A DNA stretch of 42,265 nucleotides, taken from NCBI GenBank assembly GCA_028280485.1, contig JANQLS010000042.1, positions 70,772 to 113,036 on the forward strand. The letters are read 5' to 3'. Below are positions 16,371 through 25,852 of this stretch, piece by piece (within the stretch, counting starts at the first letter, position 1; every line of letters begins with the position of its first letter). Below the pieces are notes generated by a model. The model ran no database searches and was not told the origin of the DNA. It saw only the letters and a program-made list of their open reading frames with translations. Both the position numbers and the translations under genes were made by a program. This DNA is from Planctomycetota bacterium. GTDB lineage: Bacteria; Planctomycetota; UBA8108; JACQVS01.

Positions 16371-19142
16371 ATGCCTACAAACGATGCTCTCCTCCTCGAA
16401 CGCTGGGTTCAAAAACGAGATGCCGAAGCTTTTAAACTTTTGGTGGATCGCTATTCCAGTCAGGTTTACTCCACAGCTCTAAGAATTCTCCGTACCCGTG
16501 ATCAAGCTGAAGATGTGACTCAAGATTGTTTCTTGAAGCTTGCCCAGATGGGGAACAATCAGCTTCTCTCTTTACCCGCATGGCTCCATCGAGTGACTAC
16601 GAATCGAGCGATTAGTATTTTGAGGTCCGAGTCTCGTCGTCGTCGCTACGAAGCAGAAGGGTTGACTCCTGAAAAGCCCATCAAAGAGGCGGAATGGGTG
16701 GAGATCGAAGAGTGGGTCGATGAAGCGATCGAAGCACTCCCCGATAAACAACGAGTTCCTTTGGTCGAACATTTTTTCTACGGACGAACTCAAAAGTCGA
16801 TCGCGGAAGACTTGGGAATTTCCCGGGAATCCGTCGGTTATCGATTAAAGAATGGCATCGAAAGTATTCGAGGATTCTTGAGACAAAGAGGTGTGAAGAC
16901 GACCGCGAGTGTTCTATTAGCAGGATTTACAGCTCTTAAAGCTTCGGCCTCGGTGATCGTGCCCACAGCATTGACAGCAACACTTTCGAAGATCGCATTG
17001 TCTGGAGTCACAACTCCTATGACCTCATCTGGGGGCTCTCAAGGCATGGCTTCGATGAAATCTTCAACGGCTTCAGGGATGGGAGGATCTATGAAAACGA
17101 TGGTCGCTACAGTCGTGAGTTTAGTTCTCATCGGCGGGGGTTACTTACTTTTCAATAGTTTAAACGCTTCTTCAAATACTGAAGATTCGAATGTTGAACC
17201 CACGAAGGTCGCCAGTAAAACTCAAGAACCAGAGAAAGTTCCTGAGAAAATCCCAGAGGCTGTTTCAGAAAAGGTCGAAGAGAAAACTCCAGAGGCTCCT
17301 CCGCCCCAAGAGCCTAAAACGATCTCGATCATCGGTAAGGTCGTAGGGAGTGACACTCTTCCTGAGGATGGGGTAGAAGTGATGTTGAGGAGGTTTCCTC
17401 CCGGTTTTAAGAACGGTCCAGTTCTCGATCAGGATTATTTCCGCGGAGATCTCTTTTCTCCTGAAAGATTAATAACAGTCTTAACGGATGAAGAGGGTAG
17501 GTTCGAATTTAAGATCATTCCTCCCGAAGAGTATTTTCCTGAACCGGAGGAAAGTACTGAGAAAAGTACTAAAGAATCAGGGGCTTACTACAATGCGAAG
17601 CAAGGGGAGCAAGTGATTTTAATCGCTTCGAGCGAAGTCTCCGTTTCAAGTCCTAAATACATCGATCTCGAGAATGAAGAGGCGCGAACTCAAGTTGAGC
17701 TTCGCTTGAGCTCTGCTCATACTGTAGAGGGGCGAGTGATTTCCAGTGAAGGTAAGCCGGTCAGCGATGCTGTTGTCTCTGCTCATCATGTTTATAACAA
17801 AGAAGGTTACGCTGGCTCCTCAAGTCTGGCCACAACCGATGAGAAGGGGCGATTCGTAATGTCCATAGAGCCTAAAGCTACCACAGCAACTTTTAGGGTC
17901 GATTCGAAATCCCACGGGCAAGAGTTTTTCGCGAAGGTCTCATTGGAATCTGAAAGTCTTGAATTTAAATTCCGAAGAAGGGGAACTTTATCAGGAGAAA
18001 TCACCTGGACGAGCGAGGAACCCGCCAAGGGAATGGTCGTGGTGGCGTCTGCGACCGTTCCTGAACCTGAGGTTTTGATGACGTACTCGGGGTGGCGAGT
18101 TCAACAAAAGTTTCTCGCGGAGGTTAAAAGTGATGGAAGCTATCTGATAGAGAGCCTCCAGCCCGGATTTACCTATCGAGTCTACGTTATCGATCCCAGT
18201 CTTGGGAAACGAAAATCCTTCTTGCACCCCTTGAGTCACGTTTACAAAAACTCTTTCAAGATCGAAGAAGGTACGGATGCGACTTGGAATCACAGTATCG
18301 CGAAACTGATCAAGCTCACTGGGAAAGTTGTCACGAGTGACAAAGGCACTCCCGTGGCGCGTGCGAATATTTCGGTTAGCAAAGATGGGAAAAAGCTCAA
18401 TGACCTCTTCGGAGAGTGTGATCAAGATGGGAACTATTCCGTCATGATCAATACAGGCCCGGGAAAATACCGAGTCACGGCCACTCCCTCGCGGTACTAC
18501 AATAATGTCGCTGACTTGATTTCAGAACGATTCGGGCGAGATATTACTTTTAGTGACGGTGAACACGTCGAAGCCGAATTGCAGGTTTTTGAACCGATCG
18601 TTTTGCCATTCAAGCTTCTCGATGCGAATCGAAAACCCGTAGACAGTATCCGATTCAAAATCTCAGCTGAACTCCCCAACGGAAAGCGATTTGGTTATTC
18701 TTCCTCGGACAAGGCCGAAGGTGGGAACAAAGAGTTTATGTTTCACTTCCCGATTAAGACTTTCCAAATTGAGCTGACTCCATTCAAGGGAGGGCCGGGA
18801 GTTAAGCTTGAAGAAATGACGGCTGAAATTGGGCAGGTCTTTCCTGTCAGAGAAGTGGTCTTTCCTCCGGCGGCGGATGTTTCGGGAGTTGCACTCGATT
18901 CAGAGGGCAATGTTAAAAAACAAGTGCCGATTATGATCGAGGGTAAGTATGAAGATGGTGAAAGCGTTCGTGTCTATTTAAGAACCGATGACGAAGGTCG
19001 TTTTTCGAAACCATCTCAGTTTAAAATGGGCTCCTTGACCTTGACGATCACAGACCGTAAGTCGAAAGAGAAATGGACGTCCCAGTTACTGTCGACTGCT
19101 GTTGGACAAGTTTTGAATGTGGGGGAAGTGCGGTTGAAGTGA
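16371..19142 (+). CDS. ECF sigma factor fused to transmembrane helix and extracytoplasmic regulatory-like domains
   Basis: A 923-residue protein. Residues about 18-85 are sigma region 2 (FKLLVDRYSSQVYSTALRIL, DQAEDVTQDCFLKL) and about 120-175 sigma region 4 (LPDKQRVPLVEHFFYGRT, helix-turn-helix SIAEDLGISRESVGYRLK). An Ala/Ser-rich linker leads to one transmembrane helix (241-263). A Pro/Glu-rich stalk (about 285-315) precedes several CarboxypepD_reg-like beta modules, each opening with a GxV pattern (SIIGKVVGSD, TVEGRVISSEGKPV, LTGKVVTSDKGTPV, DVSGVALDSEG). The topology places sigma in the cytoplasm and about 650 residues outside. No anti-sigma gene lies beside it, so the extension may itself control release or activity. 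Extended ECF sigma factors are a known Planctomycete trait. It follows the PSCyt-DUF1501 pair by 178 bp on the same strand. Confidence 0.85.
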   Translation: MPTNDALLLERWVQKRDAEAFKLLVDRYSSQVYSTALRILRTRDQAEDVTQDCFLKLAQMGNNQLLSLPAWLHRVTTNRAISILRSESRRRRYEAEGLTPEKPIKEAEWVEIEEWVDEAIEALPDKQRVPLVEHFFYGRTQKSIAEDLGISRESVGYRLKNGIESIRGFLRQRGVKTTASVLLAGFTALKASASVIVPTALTATLSKIALSGVTTPMTSSGGSQGMASMKSSTASGMGGSMKTMVATVVSLVLIGGGYLLFNSLNASSNTEDSNVEPTKVASKTQEPEKVPEKIPEAVSEKVEEKTPEAPPPQEPKTISIIGKVVGSDTLPEDGVEVMLRRFPPGFKNGPVLDQDYFRGDLFSPERLITVLTDEEGRFEFKIIPPEEYFPEPEESTEKSTKESGAYYNAKQGEQVILIASSEVSVSSPKYIDLENEEARTQVELRLSSAHTVEGRVISSEGKPVSDAVVSAHHVYNKEGYAGSSSLATTDEKGRFVMSIEPKATTATFRVDSKSHGQEFFAKVSLESESLEFKFRRRGTLSGEITWTSEEPAKGMVVVASATVPEPEVLMTYSGWRVQQKFLAEVKSDGSYLIESLQPGFTYRVYVIDPSLGKRKSFLHPLSHVYKNSFKIEEGTDATWNHSIAKLIKLTGKVVTSDKGTPVARANISVSKDGKKLNDLFGECDQDGNYSVMINTGPGKYRVTATPSRYYNNVADLISERFGRDITFSDGEHVEAELQVFEPIVLPFKLLDANRKPVDSIRFKISAELPNGKRFGYSSSDKAEGGNKEFMFHFPIKTFQIELTPFKGGPGVKLEEMTAEIGQVFPVREVVFPPAADVSGVALDSEGNVKKQVPIMIEGKYEDGESVRVYLRTDDEGRFSKPSQFKMGSLTLTITDRKSKEKWTSQLLSTAVGQVLNVGEVRLK

Positions 19143-19228
19143 GGGGGCGAAAATCTTTTGATCTTTCGCTAAAACTTCAAGTGTAGTCCTCACTCACTGA
19201 GGTTCGGATTTTCTAATATTTCCAACTT

Positions 19229-19301
19229 TAACTAGCCCGAAGCGCTAGTGAGTGGTCAGATCAATTAGACTGGACCCCTCGCTAGCGCTTCGGGCTAGTT
19301 A
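19229..19301. repeat. REP-like inverted-repeat element A
   Basis: Two 24-bp arms in opposite orientation, the right one reading CTCGCTAGCGCTTCGGGCTA..., with one mismatch, separated by about 25 bp. Same family as the elements at 24197, 28557, 31897 and 36405. Confidence 0.8.
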
Positions 19302-19454
19302 ATATCGCATTTCAATCTCGGTTGGAAGCTTGATTATTCAGAACTTAATCAAGATTCGCCGCCTCTTTGGGTGGCGAGCTCTCCTGGTACAGCTCAGTTA
19401 TTTTAGAGTTATAGTTACCCCTCGCTCAGTAATGATGGTCGCTCCGCTCCATCG

Positions 19455-19480
19455 TGCAAGTAAGCCTTCGGCTTACGCAC
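19455..19480. repeat. Strong hairpin GTAAGCC-TTC-GGCTTAC
   Basis: GTAAGCC (19460-19466) pairs perfectly with GGCTTAC (19470-19476). GTGC and GCAC extend the stem after a two-base AA bulge. No T-run follows. It is probably another small palindromic repeat. Confidence 0.55.
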
Positions 19481-19570
19481 TCCCTAAAGATTCGGGCTTC
19501 CCTGGCGTAATCGCATTTGGGATTCAGTGAGTGTTCAATAGTTCGATGTTGAAAGTTGAACGTTCACCTG

Positions 19571-19596
19571 ATCCCGTCGCTTACGCTCCGGGCTTA
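19571..19596. repeat. Half copy of the REP-like element (variant arm)
   Basis: The arm ATCCCGTCGCTTACGCTCCG and following bases matches the arms of the element at 31897-32041 but has no partner arm beside it. Confidence 0.65.
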
Positions 19597-19672
19597 CTAA
19601 GATGTTGAGTGTTGAATGTTTAGCCATTCGACCTGATCACTTTAATCCCTCAGTTCACTCCATCCGTATGGC

Positions 19673-22600
19673 TCACTTTTCCGGATCCACCTTGAAGTTA
19701 ACCGTTGTCGTTTTAAAAGCTTCGATTTTAACTTCTCCTAATACTCGTTTTATCTTCTCTCCAACGGGCTTTAAAGATGCGAAGCCTGAACCAGGGCCGA
19801 CCTCCGTTGTCTTTCCCGTGGTGAATTCTTGAGATTCTAAAATGAGTCGGTACTCTCCGGGAGTCAAAGAGTTGTGGTTAAAGGTACCATCGTCTTCCCT
19901 GACCCCGGATTGGCCTTCGGGTGAAGGGACTCCTCGCTCAATTTGAGTTCCATCTAATTGCTCGTAGACGATGCGATGGAAAATGGAATCCGCCTTCTCC
20001 GATTGTGTCTTAAGGCCCTCGATTTTTCCTTCCAATCGACCACCGGGGAGGAGCTTCATCGTCTTTTCAACGTGTTCCCCTTGCTCGACGACGACCTTGC
20101 TGCTCGTTTCGGGATCTCTCTGACCGAAGGGATGACCTAAGCTTACGTGGTATTCCCCTTCCTTTAAGCCATTGAGATAGACTTGACCATCGGCATTGGT
20201 GGGTTTGAGCTTGGGAATGATCCGAAGTCCAAATTTGTGATTGAAGTTGTTGGCTCGGACTAATACCCCTTCTAAGGGTTGCCCATCTTCGGATGAGACG
20301 ACGGTCACTGTGACGGCAGCTCCGGGTTGCAATTGGATCCTCAGTTCCTTTTCTTCGCCTACTGTCAAGTTGATGTCTTCTGCGTAGTACACGTAGCCAT
20401 CGGCGATGACGAGAAGCTCTTGAGGCCCTGAATTTAAGCCGTCGTAAATAAAACGACCTAATGGATCTTGAATTCTCAACCTTCCTTTAGAACCCATACG
20501 GGGATCTTTCATTCGACTCGTTTTATAGAGCTCTTTTCTCGCATTCACATCGACCACTTCGATGGTGAAGTCTTGGATAGGAGTTTGAGTTCCCTCTTCC
20601 ACGACTTGTCCTAAAATCGCTGAAAACCGTTCTAATGAAAGTTCGATTTCCGATTCCCCTGAGGACACTTCTTCTACAAAGGTAGGTTTGTACCCAGAGG
20701 CTCTCGCTAATATGGAATAAGTTCCCTCTGGAATATTATGAATTTCAAAAGAGCCTGAGCTACTCGATCGACTTCTCGCAATCCCTTTTATCAAGTGTTG
20801 CCTCATCTTGTTGTGGAAGTAGGTGTCTTGGGCGGAGATTTCTTTCGCTAATGCTGTAGGAATAATGATGACCTCAGCGTCGAGAATGGGAGTCTGGTCT
20901 TGGTCGACAACTTGACCCCTCAAGGACCAACCGGGATTCAAGACGACATCGAGTTCCTGCGAAGAGCTGGGGTCGACTTCGATTGTTTTTGGGGCGAATC
21001 CCAGTGCGCTTATTCTCAGCGTCAACACCTCTCCCGGCTGATCATTCAGAGTAAAGCGCCCTTCATGATTGGAATAACTGTAAGGATGAGAGGGAGCAAA
21101 AAGTTGGTTGATCGAGGCTTGAGCCTCCCCGTTACTCGCCAGTTGAACGCTTTCGATCTTGGCTCCATCGATGGCGACGCCGGCTTCATTCCTAACGCGA
21201 CCTTTGATAGCGAGCCCTCGAGTTAAAGTCAATTCTACTTCTGGCCAATCCTGTCCGAGAGGGGGAAAGGTGCTGATATTGATTTCAGTCGGAGCGAACT
21301 GGGATTTTTGGGCGACGAGATAAACGCTTCTCTTATTGGCGTAATAACGAGCGTTTTCGGGGGGAGAGATCGAAAAGAATCCTTCTTCGTCAGAACGGGC
21401 CATCAAGCTTTGAAGAGGATTGTTGTAAGAGACTTCGCCTTTTTCATTCTTAATTTTGTAATGAAGGGTAGCAAAGCTCAAACCCTCGCCCTCGGAGTCG
21501 ACCACTCTTCCGTTGAGTTGCTTTTGGGCCTGAAGTTGAAAATCTACCTTCGTAGCTTCCGTTATTGTGAAGAGGAATAATTTTTTCCGCCCCTTTGTGT
21601 AATTCGGATGGTTTGTGCGAACTTCAAGTTCTCCTCGATGGCTGAAGCGTTCGTCGATGCCCGAGATTTCGAAGCTTCCATCCTCATTCGAGATCGTTTC
21701 CTTTACGGGGGTAAATCCTAGTTTGACAGTTGCTCCGGCGATTGGAGCTTGAGTTTTTCGATCTCGAAGAGTTCCACGAATCGTCCTTCCTTTTTTAAGA
21801 GTCAGTGTGAGTTCGGTTTTCTCAGCTTTGACTTTCATGCCGTGGATGGGAATGAAATCTTGATGCTCAGCATAAATCTCGAAGGAGCCTTTCGGGATTC
21901 CCTCAAGTATGAATTGACCTTTTTCATCACTTGATACTTCGATGAGAGCCTCGGGGATAAATTGGCTAATCGTATTTCCCGCTTGAACATTACGGGTCGA
22001 AGTGGGGATCCAAACCCGAGTATCGGGGAGGGTTTGCCCTTTTTCGTCGACGACGATACCTCGAAGGGTCAGAGTGGGTTCTAGCTGGAGTTCCCCTAAA
22101 TCCAGTGAACGGTCTTCGAGAGTCACTGGCAGCTTGAGTTGGTGAGAGGAATGATGACGGATTTCTAAATCCCAAATTCCACTGGGGACTCCTTTAAATG
22201 AAAAGCTGCCATCAGCCTGACTTTTACCCGTGCGCTCATTGACGCTCGTCAAAGGATCTCTTCCCACTCGTTGGTCAAAAAACTGGTGGACTTCCCTCTG
22301 ACGGGCAGGAATGAGATGGAGGTCTGCGTTAGCAAGGTTCTTGCCGGAGGGATCGAGAAGGCGACCATGAATTTCCAAACCTTGATTCAAGACGATTTGA
22401 AGTTCTTTGCCATTTGCGGGTGTTTCCCAGTTCACTTGGGTTTCGTATTCTGGATGAGAAATAACGAGATCATAGTGACCCGGCTCTAACCAAGAAATCT
22501 CAAACTTTCCTTTGTCGTTAGAGCTGACTAAGAGACTTTCGGTGGCTATATAACCCTTTTCCCAACGTTGGATGGCGCTCAGTAAATGCTCTTGGGGTGA

Positions 22601-24001
22601 AGTGACCCTCTCTAATACCGGCCTCCAATTGATTTTGACATCACGAACCGGGCTGCCATCAGATTGAACGACCTTTCCTCGAATGGAGTTTCCCGCTGAC
22701 AGAATAAGGTCTTGATCTAGAGGTTGATCGGTAAACTTTAAATCGATTTCAGTATGAGGGCGGTGTTGAGGTTCGAGGACGATCAAGCGATAAGTGGAGG
22801 GCTTCAAGTTATTAAAAGAGTAAGAACCGCTGGGGTCACTTTCCGTTTGTGGAGCTTCTTTTAAGATTTGAATAAATTGAGCTCTGAGAGCATCTCCCTC
22901 TTTTTTTACGGTTTGCGCATTTGCCCACGCAGGAAGTCGTTCTAGGGCTTCACGTGCATTCCACTTTTGAGTTTCGATGGCCCAAAGTTGGGCGTTGGGG
23001 ATCGGGTTTTGATCGGTATCGAGGACTCGGCCTCGAATCGATGGTTTCGAGCCCGTGAGATCATCATCTTGAGTTCTGATCTTAAGATCAGAAGGCTGGG
23101 GTTTTGATGTTTCAACTTTTGAGGATGATGAGGATGGCTCACTCAAGCTCAATTTTTTTGCTGAACCTTCGAGGGGCGAAGAGTTCAATGCGGAATCTGA
23201 ACCATTAGGATCAGGATCTTTTTCGAGTAAGAAGAAGGTGGTTGTTCCTACAATAAGAGCGGAGAGAGCGACGATCGTAGCTAATTTTTTAGTACTCATG
23301 AGAAGGCCTCCCATTTGAAGTGACGACAGAGCGGTGGTGCTACTGGTGGCCGCGATACCGGCACTTGTCACTGTAGACAATTGAATAGTGGGAGACAGCA
23401 TTTGGCTCACTTCGATAGAACTCAGGACTTGGTTCACAAAATCAGCAGGGGGCTGAAGTGCTTCGGTGGGAATAAATCCGGCACCTAATAAGTGAGAATC
23501 TTTTCCTTGAAGCTTCTGTCGAGCTTTTTCGATTCTCTTTCTCATCGCCCGTTCACTGATATTCAAAACCTTCGCCAATTCGGTGGTTGAAAGACCAGCG
23601 AGATACTTGAGTTCCAGGGTTATACGATCTTCCTCCGGTAGGGAGGAGAGGAGCTCACGGATGACTTCAGGATCTTTTTGAGATTCAGAGGTACTATCGG
23701 TCAGGCGTTTCGCGTATTCCAATTCTCTCTCTTGTTGACGTTTGAGAGAGCGGCGCCAACGACTGATCCGACCGACGACTTTCCATGAAAGAAAACCACT
23801 GGGGGATTTGACTTGATCCGGTTGTGGAGGATCTAAGAACAATTGAAGAAAGACATCTTGGGAGATGTCCGATGCATCATCTTCATTCCCGGTGAGTTTG
23901 AGAGCCAATCTCCACACCTGACGGTAGTGTTCCGCGACCAACTTCTTAAAGCGTCGCCGGTTAGGTTTTCGTAGGTAATGGAAAAACGGGTCTCGGGGCA
24001 T
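19673..24001 (-). CDS. Giant ECF sigma factor with transmembrane helix and about eleven carboxypeptidase-regulatory-like repeats
   Basis: A 1442-residue protein. Residues about 14-75 are sigma region 2 (FKKLVAEHYRQVWRLALKLT, DASDISQDVFLQLF) and about 115-170 sigma region 4 (LPEEDRITLELKYLAGLS, helix-turn-helix ELAKVLNISERAMRKRIEKA). One transmembrane helix follows (about 235-255, LATIVALSALIVGTTTFFLL). The rest is about eleven tandem Ig/prealbumin-like modules of roughly 90-110 residues with repeated openings: SIRGRVLDTDQ, SIRGKVVQSDG, EIHGRLLDPSG, TLRGIVVDEKG, TIRGTLRDRKT, QLNGRVVDSEG, AIKGRVRNEAG, SLRGQVVDQDQ, AILGQVVEEGT. Such domains commonly bind sugars or form stalks. Inferred: a single-chain transmembrane sensor-sigma factor. 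It lies downstream of the second DUF1501 gene on the same strand but beyond a likely terminator, so it may have its own promoter. The ATG has no clear ribosome site. Confidence 0.85.
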   Translation of the reverse strand: MPRDPFFHYLRKPNRRRFKKLVAEHYRQVWRLALKLTGNEDDASDISQDVFLQLFLDPPQPDQVKSPSGFLSWKVVGRISRWRRSLKRQQERELEYAKRLTDSTSESQKDPEVIRELLSSLPEEDRITLELKYLAGLSTTELAKVLNISERAMRKRIEKARQKLQGKDSHLLGAGFIPTEALQPPADFVNQVLSSIEVSQMLSPTIQLSTVTSAGIAATSSTTALSSLQMGGLLMSTKKLATIVALSALIVGTTTFFLLEKDPDPNGSDSALNSSPLEGSAKKLSLSEPSSSSSKVETSKPQPSDLKIRTQDDDLTGSKPSIRGRVLDTDQNPIPNAQLWAIETQKWNAREALERLPAWANAQTVKKEGDALRAQFIQILKEAPQTESDPSGSYSFNNLKPSTYRLIVLEPQHRPHTEIDLKFTDQPLDQDLILSAGNSIRGKVVQSDGSPVRDVKINWRPVLERVTSPQEHLLSAIQRWEKGYIATESLLVSSNDKGKFEISWLEPGHYDLVISHPEYETQVNWETPANGKELQIVLNQGLEIHGRLLDPSGKNLANADLHLIPARQREVHQFFDQRVGRDPLTSVNERTGKSQADGSFSFKGVPSGIWDLEIRHHSSHQLKLPVTLEDRSLDLGELQLEPTLTLRGIVVDEKGQTLPDTRVWIPTSTRNVQAGNTISQFIPEALIEVSSDEKGQFILEGIPKGSFEIYAEHQDFIPIHGMKVKAEKTELTLTLKKGRTIRGTLRDRKTQAPIAGATVKLGFTPVKETISNEDGSFEISGIDERFSHRGELEVRTNHPNYTKGRKKLFLFTITEATKVDFQLQAQKQLNGRVVDSEGEGLSFATLHYKIKNEKGEVSYNNPLQSLMARSDEEGFFSISPPENARYYANKRSVYLVAQKSQFAPTEINISTFPPLGQDWPEVELTLTRGLAIKGRVRNEAGVAIDGAKIESVQLASNGEAQASINQLFAPSHPYSYSNHEGRFTLNDQPGEVLTLRISALGFAPKTIEVDPSSSQELDVVLNPGWSLRGQVVDQDQTPILDAEVIIIPTALAKEISAQDTYFHNKMRQHLIKGIARSRSSSSGSFEIHNIPEGTYSILARASGYKPTFVEEVSSGESEIELSLERFSAILGQVVEEGTQTPIQDFTIEVVDVNARKELYKTSRMKDPRMGSKGRLRIQDPLGRFIYDGLNSGPQELLVIADGYVYYAEDINLTVGEEKELRIQLQPGAAVTVTVVSSEDGQPLEGVLVRANNFNHKFGLRIIPKLKPTNADGQVYLNGLKEGEYHVSLGHPFGQRDPETSSKVVVEQGEHVEKTMKLLPGGRLEGKIEGLKTQSEKADSIFHRIVYEQLDGTQIERGVPSPEGQSGVREDDGTFNHNSLTPGEYRLILESQEFTTGKTTEVGPGSGFASLKPVGEKIKRVLGEVKIEAFKTTTVNFKVDPEK

Positions 24002-24120
24002 GGCTTTAAGAAGTTGGGGGTCCTCGATTGGAGAAATCTCTCTAATTCTGAAGTACGTTGCTGTCTATTTTAAGACTGTAGGGAAGAACCCGCCCAAAGA
24101 ATTTGCGGAACCAGAAAATG

Positions 24121-24151
24121 AAAAAAAGTTGTCGGCTCAGCCCCTGAGCCG
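24121..24151 (-). terminator. Intrinsic terminator between DUF1501 and sigma-factor genes
   Basis: On the minus strand CGGCTCAG pairs with CTGAGCCG (8 bp, GGG loop), then ACAAC and seven T. It would end transcripts coming from the DUF1501 gene at 24395 before the sigma gene at 24001. Confidence 0.6.
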
Positions 24152-24196
24152 GTTTGGCAGGTTAGATGGGGTGAATTTAGTCGAAGGGCGCTTCAA

Positions 24197-24338
24197 TTAT
24201 CCCTCGCTAAAGCTTCGGGCTTGGAGGGCGAGGCGCGCTTTCAAGGCGACAACAGCGGGAATGGTTTTCACGCCAATCGCCACTAAGTCCTTATTGAAAT
24301 TACCCTCCTATCAAGCCCGAAGCTTTAGCGAGGGATAA
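24197..24338. repeat. REP-like inverted-repeat element C
   Basis: Perfect 27-bp inverted arms (24197-24223 and 24312-24338; core CCCTCGCTAAAGCTTCGGGC) enclosing 88 bp of unrelated sequence. The variant base pairs differ from elements A and D but are matched in both arms, so the arms have changed together. Confidence 0.8.
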
Positions 24339-24374
24339 TAAAGAATTCGAGATCAATTTAGAAGGTTAGGAAGG

Positions 24375-24393
24375 CCGCAAACGGAGTTTGCGG
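24375..24393. repeat. Palindrome CCGCAAAC-GGA-GTTTGCGG
   Basis: Perfect 8-bp stem with a 3-base loop, directly after the DUF1501 stop on the minus strand. No T-run follows. It could stabilise the mRNA 3' end or be a small repeat. Confidence 0.5.
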
Positions 24394-24394
24394 A

Positions 24395-25810
24395 CTACGT
24401 TAACTCCCTAATCACTTCCCCGCCCGTTTGTGATAATTGCTTGAAGCGGCCGCCGTGGAAGTAGGTTAGCTTGTTGTCATCTAAGCCGAGTAAATGAAGA
24501 AGGGTCACGTGGAGGTCCCTTAAGGGATGGACGACTTCGACGGCTTTAGCTCCCGTCTCATCAGTGGCTCCGATGACTTCGCCTTTGGGAACGCCGCCAC
24601 CAGCAAACAGAATATTCATAGCTTGAGGGTTGTGATCGCGACCCACTTTTTTACCACCACGAATTCCGTTGTCGGGGGAGCGTCCAAATTCTCCGCCTGC
24701 GAAAACTAAAGTCTCTTCGAGTAAGTTTCGTTGTTTTAAGTCGAGGATCAAAGCGGTCAGAGGTTGGTCCAAAGCATCGATACGTTGCTTGTGTGCTTTT
24801 GCAATGTAATCGTGGGAATCCCAACCACCGGAGAAAATCTGAACGTATCGAACTCCTTTTTCGATCAACCTGCGAGCTAAGAGGCATTTTCGAGCCAAGT
24901 CATCGGTTTGGGGATTTCCGACTCCATAGAGCTCTAAGGTTTCGGGTTTCTCCGATTTTAAATCGATGATGCCCGGTACTTCCGTTTGCATCCTGAAGGC
25001 GAGTTCATAACTGTGGAGTCTGGACAATAAATCTTGATGCTCAGGTCTCTTTTTTTGGTGCTCTTTCTCTAATTCCTGAAGAAGGTCTAAATTGGCCGTT
25101 TGTTGCTTCGGGGTGATATGAGCGGGTGGCTTCAGATTCAGAATGGCCGAACCTTTGGGTCGCAAGGGCGTCGCCTGATAGTGAGCGGGTAAAAAACCAT
25201 TCGACCAATTAGCGGAACCGCCTTGAGGGTAATAGACCTCCGGTAAGACGACGAAACCGGGTAGGTTTTCGTTGAGACTTCCTAAGCCGTAATTGACCCA
25301 CGATCCGATCGCGGGATCTCCACCGAAGCGATTTCCCGTATTGAAGTGATAGCAAGCCGTGGGATGGTTGACCGACTCCGCCACACATCCTTTGTAAACG
25401 CAGAGCTCATCCGCAACTTTGGGAAGGTTTTTAAAAAGAGTGTTCATCTGAAGTCCACTCTTTCCGGCGCGTTGAAATTCGAAGGGGCTCTGAACGAAAT
25501 AACGCTTACCACTTTCCATCGCACTTTTAAACTTACTCTTGCGTTGGAATTCTTTTAGATGCAGTTCTTTTAATTTCGGCTTGGGATCGAAGGTGTCGAT
25601 ATGGCTGGGGCCTCCTTCGAGGAATATTTGAATGCAAGCCTTGGCTTGACTTGAGTGATGCCCCTTCTTGGCTTGAAGGGGATTAGAGATGGAGGGAGTC
25701 GATGCATTTTTATTCTCGGCTTTTTTATCTTCAGCCAAGAGGGCATTCAAGGCCACTGTACCCAAGGACGCTCCCAGTCCGTAGATCCATTCTCTTCTTG
25801 AGACACTCAT
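24395..25810 (-). CDS. DUF1501 family protein, Tat-exported (second copy)
   Basis: A 471-residue DUF1501 protein. The N terminus SVSRREWIYGLGASLG is a twin-arginine signal. Family motifs: CIQIFLEGGPSHIDTFDPKP, VNHPTACYHFNTG, GGWDSHDY, LVFAGGEFGRSPDN, and GRDHNPQAMNILFAGGG. The start at 25810 is preferred over an in-frame ATG seven codons upstream because AAGGAA lies nine bases before it and the Tat signal begins there. It follows the PSCyt gene by 42 bp and so forms a two-gene unit with it. It is a divergent paralogue of the DUF1501 protein encoded at 14741, not a recent duplicate. Activity of the family is unknown. Confidence 0.86.
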   Translation of the reverse strand: MSVSRREWIYGLGASLGTVALNALLAEDKKAENKNASTPSISNPLQAKKGHHSSQAKACIQIFLEGGPSHIDTFDPKPKLKELHLKEFQRKSKFKSAMESGKRYFVQSPFEFQRAGKSGLQMNTLFKNLPKVADELCVYKGCVAESVNHPTACYHFNTGNRFGGDPAIGSWVNYGLGSLNENLPGFVVLPEVYYPQGGSANWSNGFLPAHYQATPLRPKGSAILNLKPPAHITPKQQTANLDLLQELEKEHQKKRPEHQDLLSRLHSYELAFRMQTEVPGIIDLKSEKPETLELYGVGNPQTDDLARKCLLARRLIEKGVRYVQIFSGGWDSHDYIAKAHKQRIDALDQPLTALILDLKQRNLLEETLVFAGGEFGRSPDNGIRGGKKVGRDHNPQAMNILFAGGGVPKGEVIGATDETGAKAVEVVHPLRDLHVTLLHLLGLDDNKLTYFHGGRFKQLSQTGGEVIRELT

Positions 25811-25852
25811 TCTGTTGATTCCTTGATTCATCGATCGATTTGGAAAATAAGT

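Larger units (their letters stand above)
19143..19672. other. Convergent repeat-rich intergenic region
   Basis: This gap separates two convergent sigma-factor genes. It contains one full inverted-repeat element (19229-19301), a half element (19571-19596), a strong hairpin (19455-19480), a weak hairpin just after the first stop (19147-19169), and a degenerate duplication of a GTTGAATGTT-like string with CGACCTGATC (19540-19640). Short open frames here are built from the repeats, so no gene is called. Confidence 0.6.

Noticed and set aside
19330..19530. 66-codon plus-strand open frame in the convergent gap
   Set aside because: Composed of palindromic repeat sequence; no domain or ribosome site.
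24000..24338. 112-codon plus-strand open frame upstream of the giant sigma gene
   Set aside because: It covers a terminator and an inverted-repeat element and has no protein features.
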